Source of the DNA: Thermoanaerobaculia bacterium
GTDB lineage: Bacteria > Acidobacteriota > Thermoanaerobaculia > UBA5066
Length of the DNA: 61,226 bases
Reading direction: 5' to 3'
Assembly (NCBI GenBank): GCA_022071945.1
Contig: JAJVIN010000031.1
Coordinates: 1-61,226 of the forward strand
Position numbers and translations under genes: made by a program. The notes beneath the pieces are model-generated. The model saw nothing but the letters and a program-made list of their open reading frames with translations, was not told the DNA's origin and made no database searches. Position 1 is the stretch's first letter; each line of letters opens with the position of its first letter. This document shows positions 17,172-25,670 of this stretch, piece by piece.

Positions 17172-18595
17172 GCACCACGGTTTTCTATGACCGCTTCGAG
17201 CGGCACTCGCACGGACAGGGCCTGAAGGGCCATGCGACCCACTACTGCCCCGGCTGCGGACACGGCCTCGCCCACAAGTTCCTGGCCGAGGCCATCGACG
17301 AGCTCGGCATCCAGAACCGCACCGTCGCCATCTCTCCGGTCGGCTGCAGCGTTTTCCTCTATTACTACTTCGACGTCGGCAACTCCCAGGCGGCGCACGG
17401 CCGGGCCCCCGCCGTCGCCATCGGCCACAAGCTCGCCAACCCCGAGTCGATCGTCGTTTCCTACCAGGGTGACGGCGACCTCGCGTCGATCGGCCTCGCC
17501 GAGATCGTTTCGACCGCTCAACTCGGAGTCCCGATCACCGTGATCTTCGTCAACAACGCGATCTACGGGATGACGGGCGGCCAGATGGCCCCGACCACCC
17601 TGATGGGGATGAAGACCGCCACGAGCCCCCACGGCCGCGACATCTACATGGGCAAGCCGATGAAGATGGCCGAGCTGATCGCCGGCCTCGACGGGCCCAT
17701 CTACGTCGAGCGCGTGGCCCTGTTCGACGCCAAGCAGCGCAACCGCGCCAAGAAGGCCATCCTCAAGGGCCTCAAACTGCAGGTCGAAAAACGCGGCTTT
17801 TCCTTCATCGAGGTCCTGGCCGAGTGCCCGACACACCTGAAGATGACGCCGGAAGAGACCGAAAAGTGGGTCAAGGAACAGATGCAGCCGAACTTCCCGC
17901 TCGGCGTGAAGAAAGACCTCACTCCCGACCCGTGGTTCGAGCCCCCGAAGCCGTCCTTCGAAATCGATCAACTCCTGAAGGTCGTCGGAGCCTCGTCCGA
18001 TGCGCCGATCCGGTCCGCGAAGGGCTTCCCCTCCCACATCGCCCCGCACGACATCGCGATCAAGCTGGCCGGTTCGGGGGGAGACGGCGCCCAGACCGCG
18101 GCCATGCTCATCGCGCGCGCCGGCATCAACGAGGGTTTCGACGCCACCCACATTCCGAGCTACGGGCCGGAATCGAGAGGGGGAACGTCCTACGCGGACG
18201 TGCACGTCGCCGAGACCGAGGTCCTCAACCCCGCGGCCCCCGCGCCCCACATCCTGATCGCCTTCAACGCGCCCAGCCTCGCCAAGTTCGGCCCGGCCGT
18301 CAAGGCGGGCGGGACCGTGCTCTACGACAGCTCCGTCATCCACGAGGTTCCCAAGGTCGCCGCGGGTGTGCGCGTGGTCGGGGTGCCCTTCGCCCAGATC
18401 GCCGTCGACCTCGGCAAGGCGATGGTGAAGAACATCGTCGCCCTGGGAGCCCTTCACGCCGCAACGGGGATCTTCCCAAAAGAGACGTTCCTGACGGCCA
18501 TCCGCCTGACACTGAAGGACAAATGCGCCCTCATTCCCCTCAACGAGGAGGCCTTCGCCTGGGGCATCAAGTCAGTTGAGGAGCCCGCGAACTAG
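17168..18595 (+). CDS. 2-oxoacid:ferredoxin oxidoreductase, beta-gamma fusion subunit
   Basis: 475 aa, translationally coupled to the alpha subunit by ATGA. Residues 20-285 are the TPP-binding beta subunit: HYCPGCGHGLAHK with the CxxC near 27-30, SPVGCSVFLYYYFDVG, and the TPP/Mg motif GDGDLASIGLAE...NNAIYGMTGGQ at about 101-139. From about 291 a gamma domain follows (HDIAIKLAGSGGDGAQTA, IPSYGPESRGGTSYADVHV). With the upstream protein this gives a complete delta-alpha/beta-gamma enzyme in two chains. A linker rich in Pro (LTPDPWFEPPKPSFEI) joins the domains. A small Cys-rich gene follows 21 nt later. Confidence 0.93.
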   Translation: MSTTVFYDRFERHSHGQGLKGHATHYCPGCGHGLAHKFLAEAIDELGIQNRTVAISPVGCSVFLYYYFDVGNSQAAHGRAPAVAIGHKLANPESIVVSYQGDGDLASIGLAEIVSTAQLGVPITVIFVNNAIYGMTGGQMAPTTLMGMKTATSPHGRDIYMGKPMKMAELIAGLDGPIYVERVALFDAKQRNRAKKAILKGLKLQVEKRGFSFIEVLAECPTHLKMTPEETEKWVKEQMQPNFPLGVKKDLTPDPWFEPPKPSFEIDQLLKVVGASSDAPIRSAKGFPSHIAPHDIAIKLAGSGGDGAQTAAMLIARAGINEGFDATHIPSYGPESRGGTSYADVHVAETEVLNPAAPAPHILIAFNAPSLAKFGPAVKAGGTVLYDSSVIHEVPKVAAGVRVVGVPFAQIAVDLGKAMVKNIVALGALHAATGIFPKETFLTAIRLTLKDKCALIPLNEEAFAWGIKSVEEPAN

Positions 18596-18616
18596 AGCGA
18601 GCCGAGAAAGAGCGTC

Positions 18617-18892
18617 ATGAAAGAAACCAGTGTTGCCGCGACCCTGACCCCGAAGGAGTGGCGCCTCATCGAGTCGTTGCGGGCCATTCCGGAAAGCCCC
18701 TTGAAGAGACGGGTGGACATCCTGCTCGAGGATCTCCTGGAGTTCATCAGGGAACCGAAGTGCCCCGAGATGCAGGCGGACGGAGTCCCGTGCACGAACG
18801 TCCATGCCAACTGCGATCAGTGCACCCACGTGACCGAGATGGTCGACTACCTCGCCATCAACGAGCTCGTCTCCAAGAAGCCCCAGGGTTAG
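18617..18892 (+). CDS. Small Cys-rich protein of the oxidoreductase operon
   Basis: 91 aa, not recognised. The N-terminal half is predicted helical (TPKEWRLIESLRAIPESPLK). The C-terminal half holds four cysteines and two histidines in CPEMQADGVPC, NVHANC and QCTHV, compatible with one metal or Fe-S site. It lies 21 nt downstream of the beta-gamma subunit with a GAAAGAGCG leader and is followed by a terminator, so it is the last gene of that operon. A role as an assembly or electron-transfer partner is inference. Confidence 0.75.
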   Translation: MKETSVAATLTPKEWRLIESLRAIPESPLKRRVDILLEDLLEFIREPKCPEMQADGVPCTNVHANCDQCTHVTEMVDYLAINELVSKKPQG

Positions 18893-18919
18893 GGACGCCC
18901 CGGCACTCCCATCGATCGA

Positions 18920-18955
18920 GGCGGCAGCCGTTTCCCGGCTGCCGCCCTTCTCTTT
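18920..18955 (+). terminator. Rho-independent terminator of the oxidoreductase operon
   Basis: A perfect 11-bp GC-rich stem (18920-18930 with 18936-18946), loop TTTCC, followed by CTTCTCTTT. It lies 27 nt after the stop of the small Cys-rich gene. Confidence 0.85.
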
Positions 18956-18999
18956 GGGGGGCGCCTGGTTCCGGGTGCTGCCAACCCGGCCGGATCACG

Positions 19000-19025
19000 C
19001 TCGATCTCGAGGGCTCGAGATCGAG
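19000..19025. terminator. Perfect inverted repeat downstream of the SpoIID-like gene
   Basis: CTCGATCTCGAG and CTCGAGATCGAG form perfect 12-bp arms separated by GG, 48 nt past the SpoIID-like stop on the minus strand. There is no T tract, and each arm is itself nearly palindromic. It may be a hairpin end or a protein site. Confidence 0.4.
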
Positions 19026-19072
19026 CCCTCCGCGCCGCTCCCCCCGGTCTCGCGCCGGCCGGCCCCTCGCGT

Positions 19073-20017
19073 TCAGGGCTGATGCACGGGGGCTGCGCCG
19101 GCGGGCTTTCTCGCCTGGGCCACGAGCGGCTGGAGACCAGAGAGGGGACGAACGTCCGCTCCCGCGTAGTAGTGGCCGAGGATCTCCTTCCAGGATTCCC
19201 CTCGGGCTGCCCTCTGGATCGCACCCACCTGACACAGACCAGCTCCATGGCCATGGCCCCGGCCCGTGATGACGTACCCGCCCGGCTCTTCCTCGAAGTC
19301 GAGGAGCGTCGAGCGGATCGAATCCCAGCCCCACAGCGACATCGCTGTCATCCGGAAATCGAACCCGCGCACGACGAGCGTCGCGCCCCCGGGAGCCGCC
19401 AGGCGCACCATGGAAACCCGCCCGCTCCCATCTCGCCCGTAGACCTCGAGATATCGCGAACCCGGCAGGCCGAGCTTCTGCCCGAGCTGCCCCACCTGAC
19501 TCCTGGAGAGCCGGAACACCCAGGGAGCCGTCGAGCGTTGCAGACAGGCGTCATCCTCGACGGGGGGAAGCTCGGGGACCTCCTGGTCGTCCCACACGTC
19601 GATGGGCCTCGTCGTGTGGCCCCCGCAATCTGCATGGAACGGCGCGGCCACCACCTTCTCGTCCATGGAAAGGACGAGACCCTTCGTCGCCAGAGCCGCC
19701 TGGCGGGACACCTTCGTCACGGCATGCCTGCCCCGGTAGACCTGGCAGTGCGTGCTGTCGCAGACGTCGGCATCGGCGGCGGAGTGGCGGCCGAGATGAC
19801 CGAGAACATAGGACCGGACCGCAATCGCCTGCGCCAGGAGCGCCTCCCTCGGCGCCCGGCCGATCTCGCCCGGCAGAACGGCGGCCACGTACTCCTCGAG
19901 CTCCACCCGCTCGACGTTCCCGGTTGCCGTCCTGAGAACCCGCACCTCGTCCGATGCCGCGGGCCCTGCCCAGAGAAAACCGGCAAGGGCCAGCGACAGC
20001 AAGAGACTCCACCGCAC
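19073..20017 (-). CDS. SpoIID/LytB domain protein (putative peptidoglycan lytic transglycosylase)
   Basis: 314 aa from the GTG at 20017. The N-terminus WSLLLSLALAGFLWAGPAASD is a signal peptide, so it is exported. The SpoIID domain shows VELEEYVAAVLPGEIG and AQAIAVRSYVLGH early, HADCGGHTT, and GRGHGHGAGLCQVGAIQRA near residue 270, the family's conserved catalytic/Zn region. SpoIID cleaves glycan strands lacking stem peptides; homologues in non-sporulators are involved in cell-wall remodelling or daughter-cell separation. It follows phnE by 27 nt on the same strand and may be read through from that operon. The continuous frame upstream overlaps phnE and is an artefact of high GC. Confidence 0.9.
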   Translation of the reverse strand: MRWSLLLSLALAGFLWAGPAASDEVRVLRTATGNVERVELEEYVAAVLPGEIGRAPREALLAQAIAVRSYVLGHLGRHSAADADVCDSTHCQVYRGRHAVTKVSRQAALATKGLVLSMDEKVVAAPFHADCGGHTTRPIDVWDDQEVPELPPVEDDACLQRSTAPWVFRLSRSQVGQLGQKLGLPGSRYLEVYGRDGSGRVSMVRLAAPGGATLVVRGFDFRMTAMSLWGWDSIRSTLLDFEEEPGGYVITGRGHGHGAGLCQVGAIQRAARGESWKEILGHYYAGADVRPLSGLQPLVAQARKPAGAAPVHQP

Positions 20018-20043
20018 GGTTGGGATTCTAATCGGACCCCGGA

Positions 20044-21117
20044 CTAGACGATCCGCTCCCGGATCTTCGCCGAGACGAGGTCCATCGCCCACACAGCCAC
20101 CGCGATCAGCAGGACGAGCGTGCTCACCTCCCCCCACTCTCCGAGATCGACGCGAGGCTTGAGGATGTACCCGATCCCGCCGCCGCCCACGAAGCCGATG
20201 ATGGTCGACATCCGGACATTGATGTCCCACCGGTAGATGGTGAAAGAGAGGAAGGGCGGGATGACCTGCGGGACGACCCCGTACCTGAGGACTTGCAGCA
20301 TCCCCGCGCCGGTCGCCGTGATGGCCTCCACCGCGCCGTTGTCGATGCTCTCGATCTGCTCCGAGTAGAGCTTCACGAGACCGGCGATCGAGTGGACCCA
20401 CAGCGCCAGGACCCCGGCGTAAGGCCCGATTCCGACCCACGAGATGAAGATCAGGGCCCACACCAGGGGCTCGACCGCGCGGGTGAAGTTCATGATGGTC
20501 CGCACGGCCGTGTACATCAGACGGGTCAGCCATGTCTTGCGCGTCAGGTTTCGCGCCGCCAGGAACGAAACCACGAATGCGGGCGGGATCGCGAACGCCG
20601 TCGCCATGAAGGCCAAGAAGAGCGTCTGAACGAGCAGGACGAGCCCCTCGAAGAGGACCGAGGACGCCGGGTGGAAGAGACCCCGGAGGACTCCCGCAGC
20701 CTTCGGGAAATTCGTCAGCAAGGTGTAGAGATCCACCTCCGTGACGACCCAGCCCGTGAAGAAGGTCAGCTCGACGAACAGGAGCAGAAACCAGCCCATC
20801 GTGGTCTGGCTCCAGGGCCGGTCCTTTTCTCCCTCGACCTGGTAGCCGCTGAACGCCAGGCCGGGAGAGCTCCCGACCGTCCCGTGGGCTCCCTGCCACA
20901 GCGCCGCCAGGATGGCGCTCCCGATGATCAGGGGCACGAAGCTCAGCTTGCCGAGGAGGTCCTGGGCGCTCTCGAGAACTCCGTCCCGCGCATCGAGAAA
21001 AAGGAACCAGACGAGGAACTGGACCATCAACCCGGCGCCGGTCAGAAGCGCCCCATCGGTGAGGAACGCCTGGATTCGGAGGGAAGGCGTGAGCTCTTTG
21101 ACAGGAGTGTTCATCAA
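20044..21117 (-). CDS. phnE: Phosphonate ABC transporter permease (PhnE family)
   Basis: 357 aa inner-membrane permease with at least six helices. Signature stretches are FGSWMAT-type cytoplasmic loops represented here by RAVEPLVWALIFISWVG, GPYAGVLALWVHSIAGLVKLYSE and the EAA loop IDNGAVEAITATGAGMLQVL. The protein is longer than the usual 260-290 aa; the N-terminal 100 residues add one or two helices and a periplasmic stretch (FSGYQVEGEKDRPWS). Together with phnC and phnD it forms an importer for phosphonate, phosphite or phosphate. No C-P lyase genes are nearby. The start is 13 nt after the phnC stop. Confidence 0.9.
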   Translation of the reverse strand: MMNTPVKELTPSLRIQAFLTDGALLTGAGLMVQFLVWFLFLDARDGVLESAQDLLGKLSFVPLIIGSAILAALWQGAHGTVGSSPGLAFSGYQVEGEKDRPWSQTTMGWFLLLFVELTFFTGWVVTEVDLYTLLTNFPKAAGVLRGLFHPASSVLFEGLVLLVQTLFLAFMATAFAIPPAFVVSFLAARNLTRKTWLTRLMYTAVRTIMNFTRAVEPLVWALIFISWVGIGPYAGVLALWVHSIAGLVKLYSEQIESIDNGAVEAITATGAGMLQVLRYGVVPQVIPPFLSFTIYRWDINVRMSTIIGFVGGGGIGYILKPRVDLGEWGEVSTLVLLIAVAVWAMDLVSAKIRERIV

Positions 21118-21130
21118 CGGATCTCCGCCT

Positions 21131-21904
21131 TCAACCGTGAAAGCCGAATTCGGCTTCGGCCCCGTAGATGTGCCGGAGCGTCTCGATCGTGAAGTCGGCC
21201 GGATCCCCCTCGTGAACGAGGCGCCCGTCCCGAAGAGCCACGCAGCGGGTCGCGTACCGGGTCACGAGATCGATGTCGTGGAGCGAACAGACGACCGTCA
21301 TCCCGGACTCCTTGTTCAGGGCCTCGATGTGGCGCATGACGGAATGGCGGAGAGCCGGGTCGAGCGACGCGACCGGCTCGTCGGCCAAGATGAGCTTTGG
21401 CTCTTGCATGAGGGCCCGGGCGATGGCGACTCTCTGCTGCTGTCCGCCAGAAAGCGCGTCGGCGCGGCTCGCCCCCCTCTCGCCGAGGCCGACCCTCGAG
21501 AGAGCCGTCTGGGCCCGCTCTCTTTCCTCGGCCGTGTAGGAGAGAAAGAGGGATCGAAACAGCCCCGCCCGGCCGAGCGATCCGGAGAGGACGTTGACGA
21601 GGACCGAGTGGCGCTTCACGAGGTTGAACTGCTGGAAGATCATCCCGATCTGGCGTCTGAGAGCCCGAAGCTCCGCGCCCTCCACCCGGGTGATGTCCCG
21701 CCCGAAGATCTCGATGTGCCCCGCCGTCGGGTCCAGGAGCCGGTTGATACACCGCAGGAGGGTCGACTTTCCCGAACCCGACAGCCCGAGGACGGCGAGG
21801 AACTCCCCTTCCTTGACCTCGAGATCCACCCCGTTGAGAGCCCGGACACCGTTGGGAAAGACCTTTTCCAGCCCCGTGATCCGGATGGCGCAGGTCTCGC
21901 TCAT
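21131..21904 (-). CDS. phnC: Phosphonate ABC transporter ATP-binding protein
   Basis: 257 aa ATPase. Walker A is GLSGSGKSTLLR (about residues 39-50), the Q loop is MIFQQFNLVKRHSV (a PhnC-type signature), the ABC signature is LSGGQQQRVAIARAL and Walker B is LILADEPVASLDP, with switch His in CSLHDIDL. The length is typical. Its ATG overlaps the phnD stop (ATGA), so the two are translationally coupled, and it is followed closely by phnE. Substrate within the phosphonate/phosphite/phosphate range cannot be set by the ATPase. Confidence 0.95.
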   Translation of the reverse strand: MSETCAIRITGLEKVFPNGVRALNGVDLEVKEGEFLAVLGLSGSGKSTLLRCINRLLDPTAGHIEIFGRDITRVEGAELRALRRQIGMIFQQFNLVKRHSVLVNVLSGSLGRAGLFRSLFLSYTAEERERAQTALSRVGLGERGASRADALSGGQQQRVAIARALMQEPKLILADEPVASLDPALRHSVMRHIEALNKESGMTVVCSLHDIDLVTRYATRCVALRDGRLVHEGDPADFTIETLRHIYGAEAEFGFHG

Positions 21905-23289
21905 TTCGTTCCCGCCCCCTTCTTCTGGGCTTCGCGCTTCTTCCTCAGCTTCTCTTCCTCGGCCTCCATCAGCGCGGTCGCGCTGATTCCGGCCGTCTTG
22001 AGCGCCTCCCGGAATCCATCCAGGGACGAGTCATCGCACCGCCGGGCCGTGACCGCGGCAACGAGGTCGAGGTAAGCCCGCTGTCCTTCGGGAGTCTCGA
22101 TGAACCGGAAGAGGGACTTCTCGAACCGGTCCCAGACTGCCTTGGAGAACCCTCTCCGAACGGCGCAGAAGTCGTTCGGGACGGGATCCGTCAGGGCGAT
22201 GACGCGGATCTCCTCCAGGAACTTCAGCTTCGACTGCTCGTCTGGCAGGCGCTTCATCAGCAGGTGGCGGGCGTCCGCGACGAACGACTTCTCCACCTCG
22301 TTGACCTTACCCGGAGGGGAATAGAACGCGGAGCCGCCGGCCACCTTTCCGTCCTGGACCGCCTGGATGACATTGGGGTGCCCTCCCGCGAACAGGACTT
22401 GCCCCAGCTTGACGCCGGACCGGTTCAGAAGATTGAGTGGAAAGATGTAGCCGGAGGTCGAGGTGGCGTCCGAGAAGGCGAAGGGCCGCCCGTTGAGATC
22501 CTCGAGCCGGCGGACTCCCGAATCCGCCCGGGCATAGACCGCTCCGAAGTAGGCCGTGACGAGCTCGTACGAGGGCTCGGCCGTCTTGAAGACGATCTTC
22601 GTCTTCTCGAGCGTGCCCGGCCGGTCGTATTCGAGCTCGTTTCTCCCGTTCCCCACGAGATCGAACGGACCTGCGAACACGTGGCTGCTGATGGCGCCCC
22701 TCACGGATTCGGAATCGAGCATGAGCCGGACCGCATCCTTGTCCGAATCCGCGGAAAGCTCGCGAAATCCGGGTGACTCCGCGTTGAGGACCTCGAGGAC
22801 TCGCTTCCTCAGTTCGGCGCTCAACGTCTTGGGTATGGCGATGGTCTGGCCCGAGAACCCCTTTGCGCTCTCGGCGGGATCCTGCTTGCGGGTCACGAGA
22901 ATGGCATGGCGTTCCGCCTGTCTGACGACCTGCAGCCTCGCCTCGCTTCCGAACCGGGCATTGGCGACGACGTAGGCGAAGGCAGGCATCCAGGCGATGT
23001 CCGCCTGACCCGTCCCGAGCGCCTGCACCACGGCGGCATAACTCGTCGGCACGGCGGACTTGATGACGATTCCGGCATCCGTGCGGACGAAATCGGCCAG
23101 CTCGTTCCCGCGCCGGGCCAGGGTCCCCTGTTCCACGGAAGGGACGAAGAGCATGCGGATGACGGGTTCGCCCGAGGTTTCCGCCCCTTGCCGCACCCTC
23201 AGTCCGATGACGAAGAAGAGAAAAAGCACGCCGGCGATCGTGAAACCGGCGCGGGCAAGCCACTCCCTCTTTTCTTCAGGTTCGGGCAT
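21901..23289 (-). CDS. phnD: Phosphate/phosphonate-binding protein, membrane anchored (PhnD-like)
   Basis: 462 aa. Residues 12-32 (AGFTIAGVLFLFFVIGLRV) form an uncleaved anchor rather than a lipobox. The PhnD/Phn-binding fold follows: IRMLFVPSVEQG, SYAAVVQALGTGQADIAWM, GQTIAIPKTLSAELRKRV, DATSTSGYIFPLNLL (the ligand-contacting S-T-S segment) and GKVAGGSAFYS. The last 45 residues form an extra Lys/Glu-rich tail (EAEEEKLRKKREAQKKG). It is longer than the usual 320-350 aa because of the anchor, an insertion and the tail. First gene of the transporter operon; its start overlaps the 3' end of a methyltransferase gene by 14 nt. Confidence 0.88.
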   Translation of the reverse strand: MPEPEEKREWLARAGFTIAGVLFLFFVIGLRVRQGAETSGEPVIRMLFVPSVEQGTLARRGNELADFVRTDAGIVIKSAVPTSYAAVVQALGTGQADIAWMPAFAYVVANARFGSEARLQVVRQAERHAILVTRKQDPAESAKGFSGQTIAIPKTLSAELRKRVLEVLNAESPGFRELSADSDKDAVRLMLDSESVRGAISSHVFAGPFDLVGNGRNELEYDRPGTLEKTKIVFKTAEPSYELVTAYFGAVYARADSGVRRLEDLNGRPFAFSDATSTSGYIFPLNLLNRSGVKLGQVLFAGGHPNVIQAVQDGKVAGGSAFYSPPGKVNEVEKSFVADARHLLMKRLPDEQSKLKFLEEIRVIALTDPVPNDFCAVRRGFSKAVWDRFEKSLFRFIETPEGQRAYLDLVAAVTARRCDDSSLDGFREALKTAGISATALMEAEEEKLRKKREAQKKGAGTK

Positions 23290-24094
23290 GGGGCGAGCCG
23301 CTCGGGGAGTCGTCCGGGTGGGCGGGGGCGAGGCGGACGTCGGCCTCTGGTTTCCGGGCGCAAGCCATGATCGTCACTCCTACTGGCAAGTCGATGAATT
23401 CGAGGAGGAAGGCTTCCAGGTAGAGGATCCGGGTCAAGACGGCGTTCAGGAGGCGCGGGGACCTGTGGAAGTCCGAAGCGGCCTCGCCGCGGTTCTCGCC
23501 TCGAGAAATCGCCCGGAGAAAGAGGCGGATGGCGAGGATGGGCACAAAAAGAAGGGTATTCGCAAAAGTGAGGCGCTCGATGTCGAACCCCGCCGCCCGG
23601 ATCTTCTCTCGAAAACCGCGCCGCGAGTAGCGCCTCACCGCGTGAACCGCTGAATCGTGTTCACTCTCGAGGATCTCGAGGGCGGCGGAGCTCACGAAGA
23701 GCCTGGCGCCCGTCCGCGCGACCCGGAAAAGCTCCGAGAACCCCGCGGCGTCATCGGGGACGCAGTACATCACGTCGTGGCAGGTCACGATGTCGAACGC
23801 CCCGTCGACGAAGGGGAGGCGGGTCAGATCCGCGACCAGAAGACCCGAGAGGCCCCGGCGTCTCGAGAACCGAATGGCCTCAAACGAGCGGTCTACCCCG
23901 GCGTGATAGCCCCCGGCTGCGTTGTCTCTGAGGTGAGCGAGGTTGGCCCCCGTCCCTGAGCCCGCATCCAGCAGGCGCCCACCCGTCATGGCGGAGGCAT
24001 CGGGAAAGACGGCCCGGGTGATACGCCGCATTCCCGCGTACCACCAGTACGTGTCCTCGACCGAGTACATCGTCTCGTACTCGCGAGGGTTCAT
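23276..24094 (-). CDS. Class I SAM-dependent methyltransferase
   Basis: 272 aa from ATG 24094. Motif I is GRLLDAGSGTGANLAHL, the acidic loop is HAGVDRSFEAIRFSR, and FVDGAFDIVTCHDVMYCVPD is the motif II/post-II region of methyltransferase family 11/23. The N-terminal YSVEDTYWWYAGMRRIT (E-x-x-Y-W-W) is typical of lipid or glycan-linked methyltransferases. A hydrophobic segment (LLFVPILAIRLFLRA) near residue 200 suggests membrane association. The 3' end overlaps phnD by 14 nt, linking it to the transporter transcript, but a functional link is not evident. Substrate unknown. Confidence 0.85.
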   Translation of the reverse strand: MNPREYETMYSVEDTYWWYAGMRRITRAVFPDASAMTGGRLLDAGSGTGANLAHLRDNAAGGYHAGVDRSFEAIRFSRRRGLSGLLVADLTRLPFVDGAFDIVTCHDVMYCVPDDAAGFSELFRVARTGARLFVSSAALEILESEHDSAVHAVRRYSRRGFREKIRAAGFDIERLTFANTLLFVPILAIRLFLRAISRGENRGEAASDFHRSPRLLNAVLTRILYLEAFLLEFIDLPVGVTIMACARKPEADVRLAPAHPDDSPSGSPHART

Positions 24095-24171
24095 CGAACG
24101 GCCCTGTGGTTCGTCACCACGCGGGGCGTGACCATACCGCAGGTTGCCCGGAAGCGGAACGGAGAGCGCGG

Positions 24172-25473
24172 CTAGATCTGGAAGTCCTTCGGGACGACGA
24201 CGATGTGATCCCGGCCGTCGAGGATCGGGAGGGTCTTCAGCCCCCTCCTCTCGTCCTCGGCCTGGTCGTACCCGATGGTGGTGTTCTCCGAGAGCCGCAC
24301 GTTCTTGTCGATGATGGCGTTGCGGATCCGGCACCGCCTTCCGATGTCGGTCTCGGTGATGAACCCGCCGCGCAGCGACCCGCCGAAGAGAACGGAGTGC
24401 TCGATGAGGGCGTAGCTGTGGACATAGATCCCGCACCCGAGGATCGAGTTCCTGACGGTGGCGCCGCTGACGATGGCCCCGTCCGCCACGATCGAGTTCA
24501 CCGCGACACCCGTGCGCCCCGGGATCTCGTGGACGAACTTCGCGGGCGGGAAGTGACCCGGACTCGAGAAGACCGCGAAGCGCTCGCCGTAGACGTTGAA
24601 CTTGGGGGCCGGAGAAACGAGGTCGAGGTTGGCGAGCCAGTACTGTTCGAGCGTCCCGACGTCTCTCCAGTAGTCGCAATCGCTCGCGACGGGCACGAGC
24701 TGCTTTCTCCGGATCCCGTCCGTGACCGTGTACTCCCACTCCGGGTACTTGTTCCGCAGGGTGAAGTCGTACCCGAAGACGGACTCGCCCGATGCGATGA
24801 GACTGGGAATGATGTCCTTGCCGAAGTCGAGTCCGTCCCCCGCGAGCGCCGCCTTCATGAAGTCACAGTCGAAAAGGTAGATGCCCATGGAGGCGAGGCA
24901 GTCGTCCGTGCCCGGGACGCGCTTGGGCTCGGCCGGTTTCTCCTCGAAGCCGACAACCCGGTCCTCCGAATCCACCTCGAGGACGCCGAAGTTCCCCCGG
25001 GCGACATCGACCGGGACCCGCATGCAGGCAATGGTCAGGCCGGCGCCGCGAGCTTCGTGGAACCCCTTCATGAGCCGGTAGTCCATTTTGTAGATGTGGT
25101 CGCCGGACAGGATGAAGACCAGGCGCGGCGTGGTGTCGTGGATGAACATCATGTTCTGCCGGATGGCGTCGGCCGTCCCGAGGTACCACTGATGCCCGGT
25201 CTGCATCTGGGCCGGGATCTCATCCACGAACTGGTCGAGCCGCCGGGTCAGGAAGCTCCACCCGGCCTTCAGGTGGTTCGAAAGCGAGTACGACTTGTAC
25301 TGCGTGAGGACCGCCACCCTGCGCAGCCCCGAATTGATGCAGTTCGAAAGAGTGAAATCGATGATCCGGAAGATGCCCCCGAACGGCACCGCGGGCTTGG
25401 CCCGAACATCGGTCAGGGGCCGCAGCCGCTCTCCCTGTCCGCCAGCCAGAACGAGTGCTACCGCGTCGTCCAT
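24172..25473 (-). CDS. glgC: Glucose-1-phosphate adenylyltransferase
   Basis: 433 aa. Makes ADP-glucose for glycogen from glucose-1-phosphate and ATP. The N-terminal nucleotidyltransferase domain has LVLAGGQGERLRPLT and RAKPAVPFGG (residues 7-33), the Asp-bearing SGDHIYKMDY and the glucose-phosphate segment GFEEKPAEPKR. The C-terminal left-handed beta-helix holds the allosteric site (GGFITETDIGRRCRIRNAIIDK). Start at ATG 25473 is supported by AGGAGAAGGGGG about 9 nt upstream. A TATAGT box lies about 50 nt upstream. No glgA or glgB is adjacent. Confidence 0.97.
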   Translation of the reverse strand: MDDAVALVLAGGQGERLRPLTDVRAKPAVPFGGIFRIIDFTLSNCINSGLRRVAVLTQYKSYSLSNHLKAGWSFLTRRLDQFVDEIPAQMQTGHQWYLGTADAIRQNMMFIHDTTPRLVFILSGDHIYKMDYRLMKGFHEARGAGLTIACMRVPVDVARGNFGVLEVDSEDRVVGFEEKPAEPKRVPGTDDCLASMGIYLFDCDFMKAALAGDGLDFGKDIIPSLIASGESVFGYDFTLRNKYPEWEYTVTDGIRRKQLVPVASDCDYWRDVGTLEQYWLANLDLVSPAPKFNVYGERFAVFSSPGHFPPAKFVHEIPGRTGVAVNSIVADGAIVSGATVRNSILGCGIYVHSYALIEHSVLFGGSLRGGFITETDIGRRCRIRNAIIDKNVRLSENTTIGYDQAEDERRGLKTLPILDGRDHIVVVPKDFQI

Positions 25474-25523
25474 GAAGGTGCCCCCTTCTCCTCGCGGGCC
25501 CGTCAAGACCCGGGACGGATGCC

Positions 25524-25529
25524 ACTATA
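25524..25529 (-). promoter_or_regulatory. Candidate -10 box of glgC
   Basis: TATAGT on the minus strand matches five of six sigma70 -10 positions, about 50 nt before the glgC start in otherwise GC-rich sequence. The -35 region is weak. Confidence 0.35.
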
Positions 25530-25556
25530 CGCTTGGTCGGGCTTCCTCACTCGCTC

Positions 25557-25594
25557 GCGGGGACGGGTTCGGCCAGAAGAGCGTCCGTCCCCGC
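25557..25594 (-). terminator. Long-loop hairpin downstream of acs
   Basis: Ten-base arms GCGGGGACGG and CCGTCCCCGC enclose an 18-nt loop, 77 nt past the acs stop on the minus strand. There is no T tract, so termination is only a possibility. Confidence 0.3.
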
Positions 25595-25670
25595 AACAAG
25601 GCGGCGTGATCCGCAAGGGAGGAGATTCGATCCTCGACGGGAGGTCACCTCGCAGGGCCGAGAGTCCGTC

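Noticed and set aside
20018-20899. Upstream extension of the SpoIID-like frame into phnE
   Set aside because: It lies antiparallel in composition to phnE's frame and lacks homology; the signal peptide begins at 20017.
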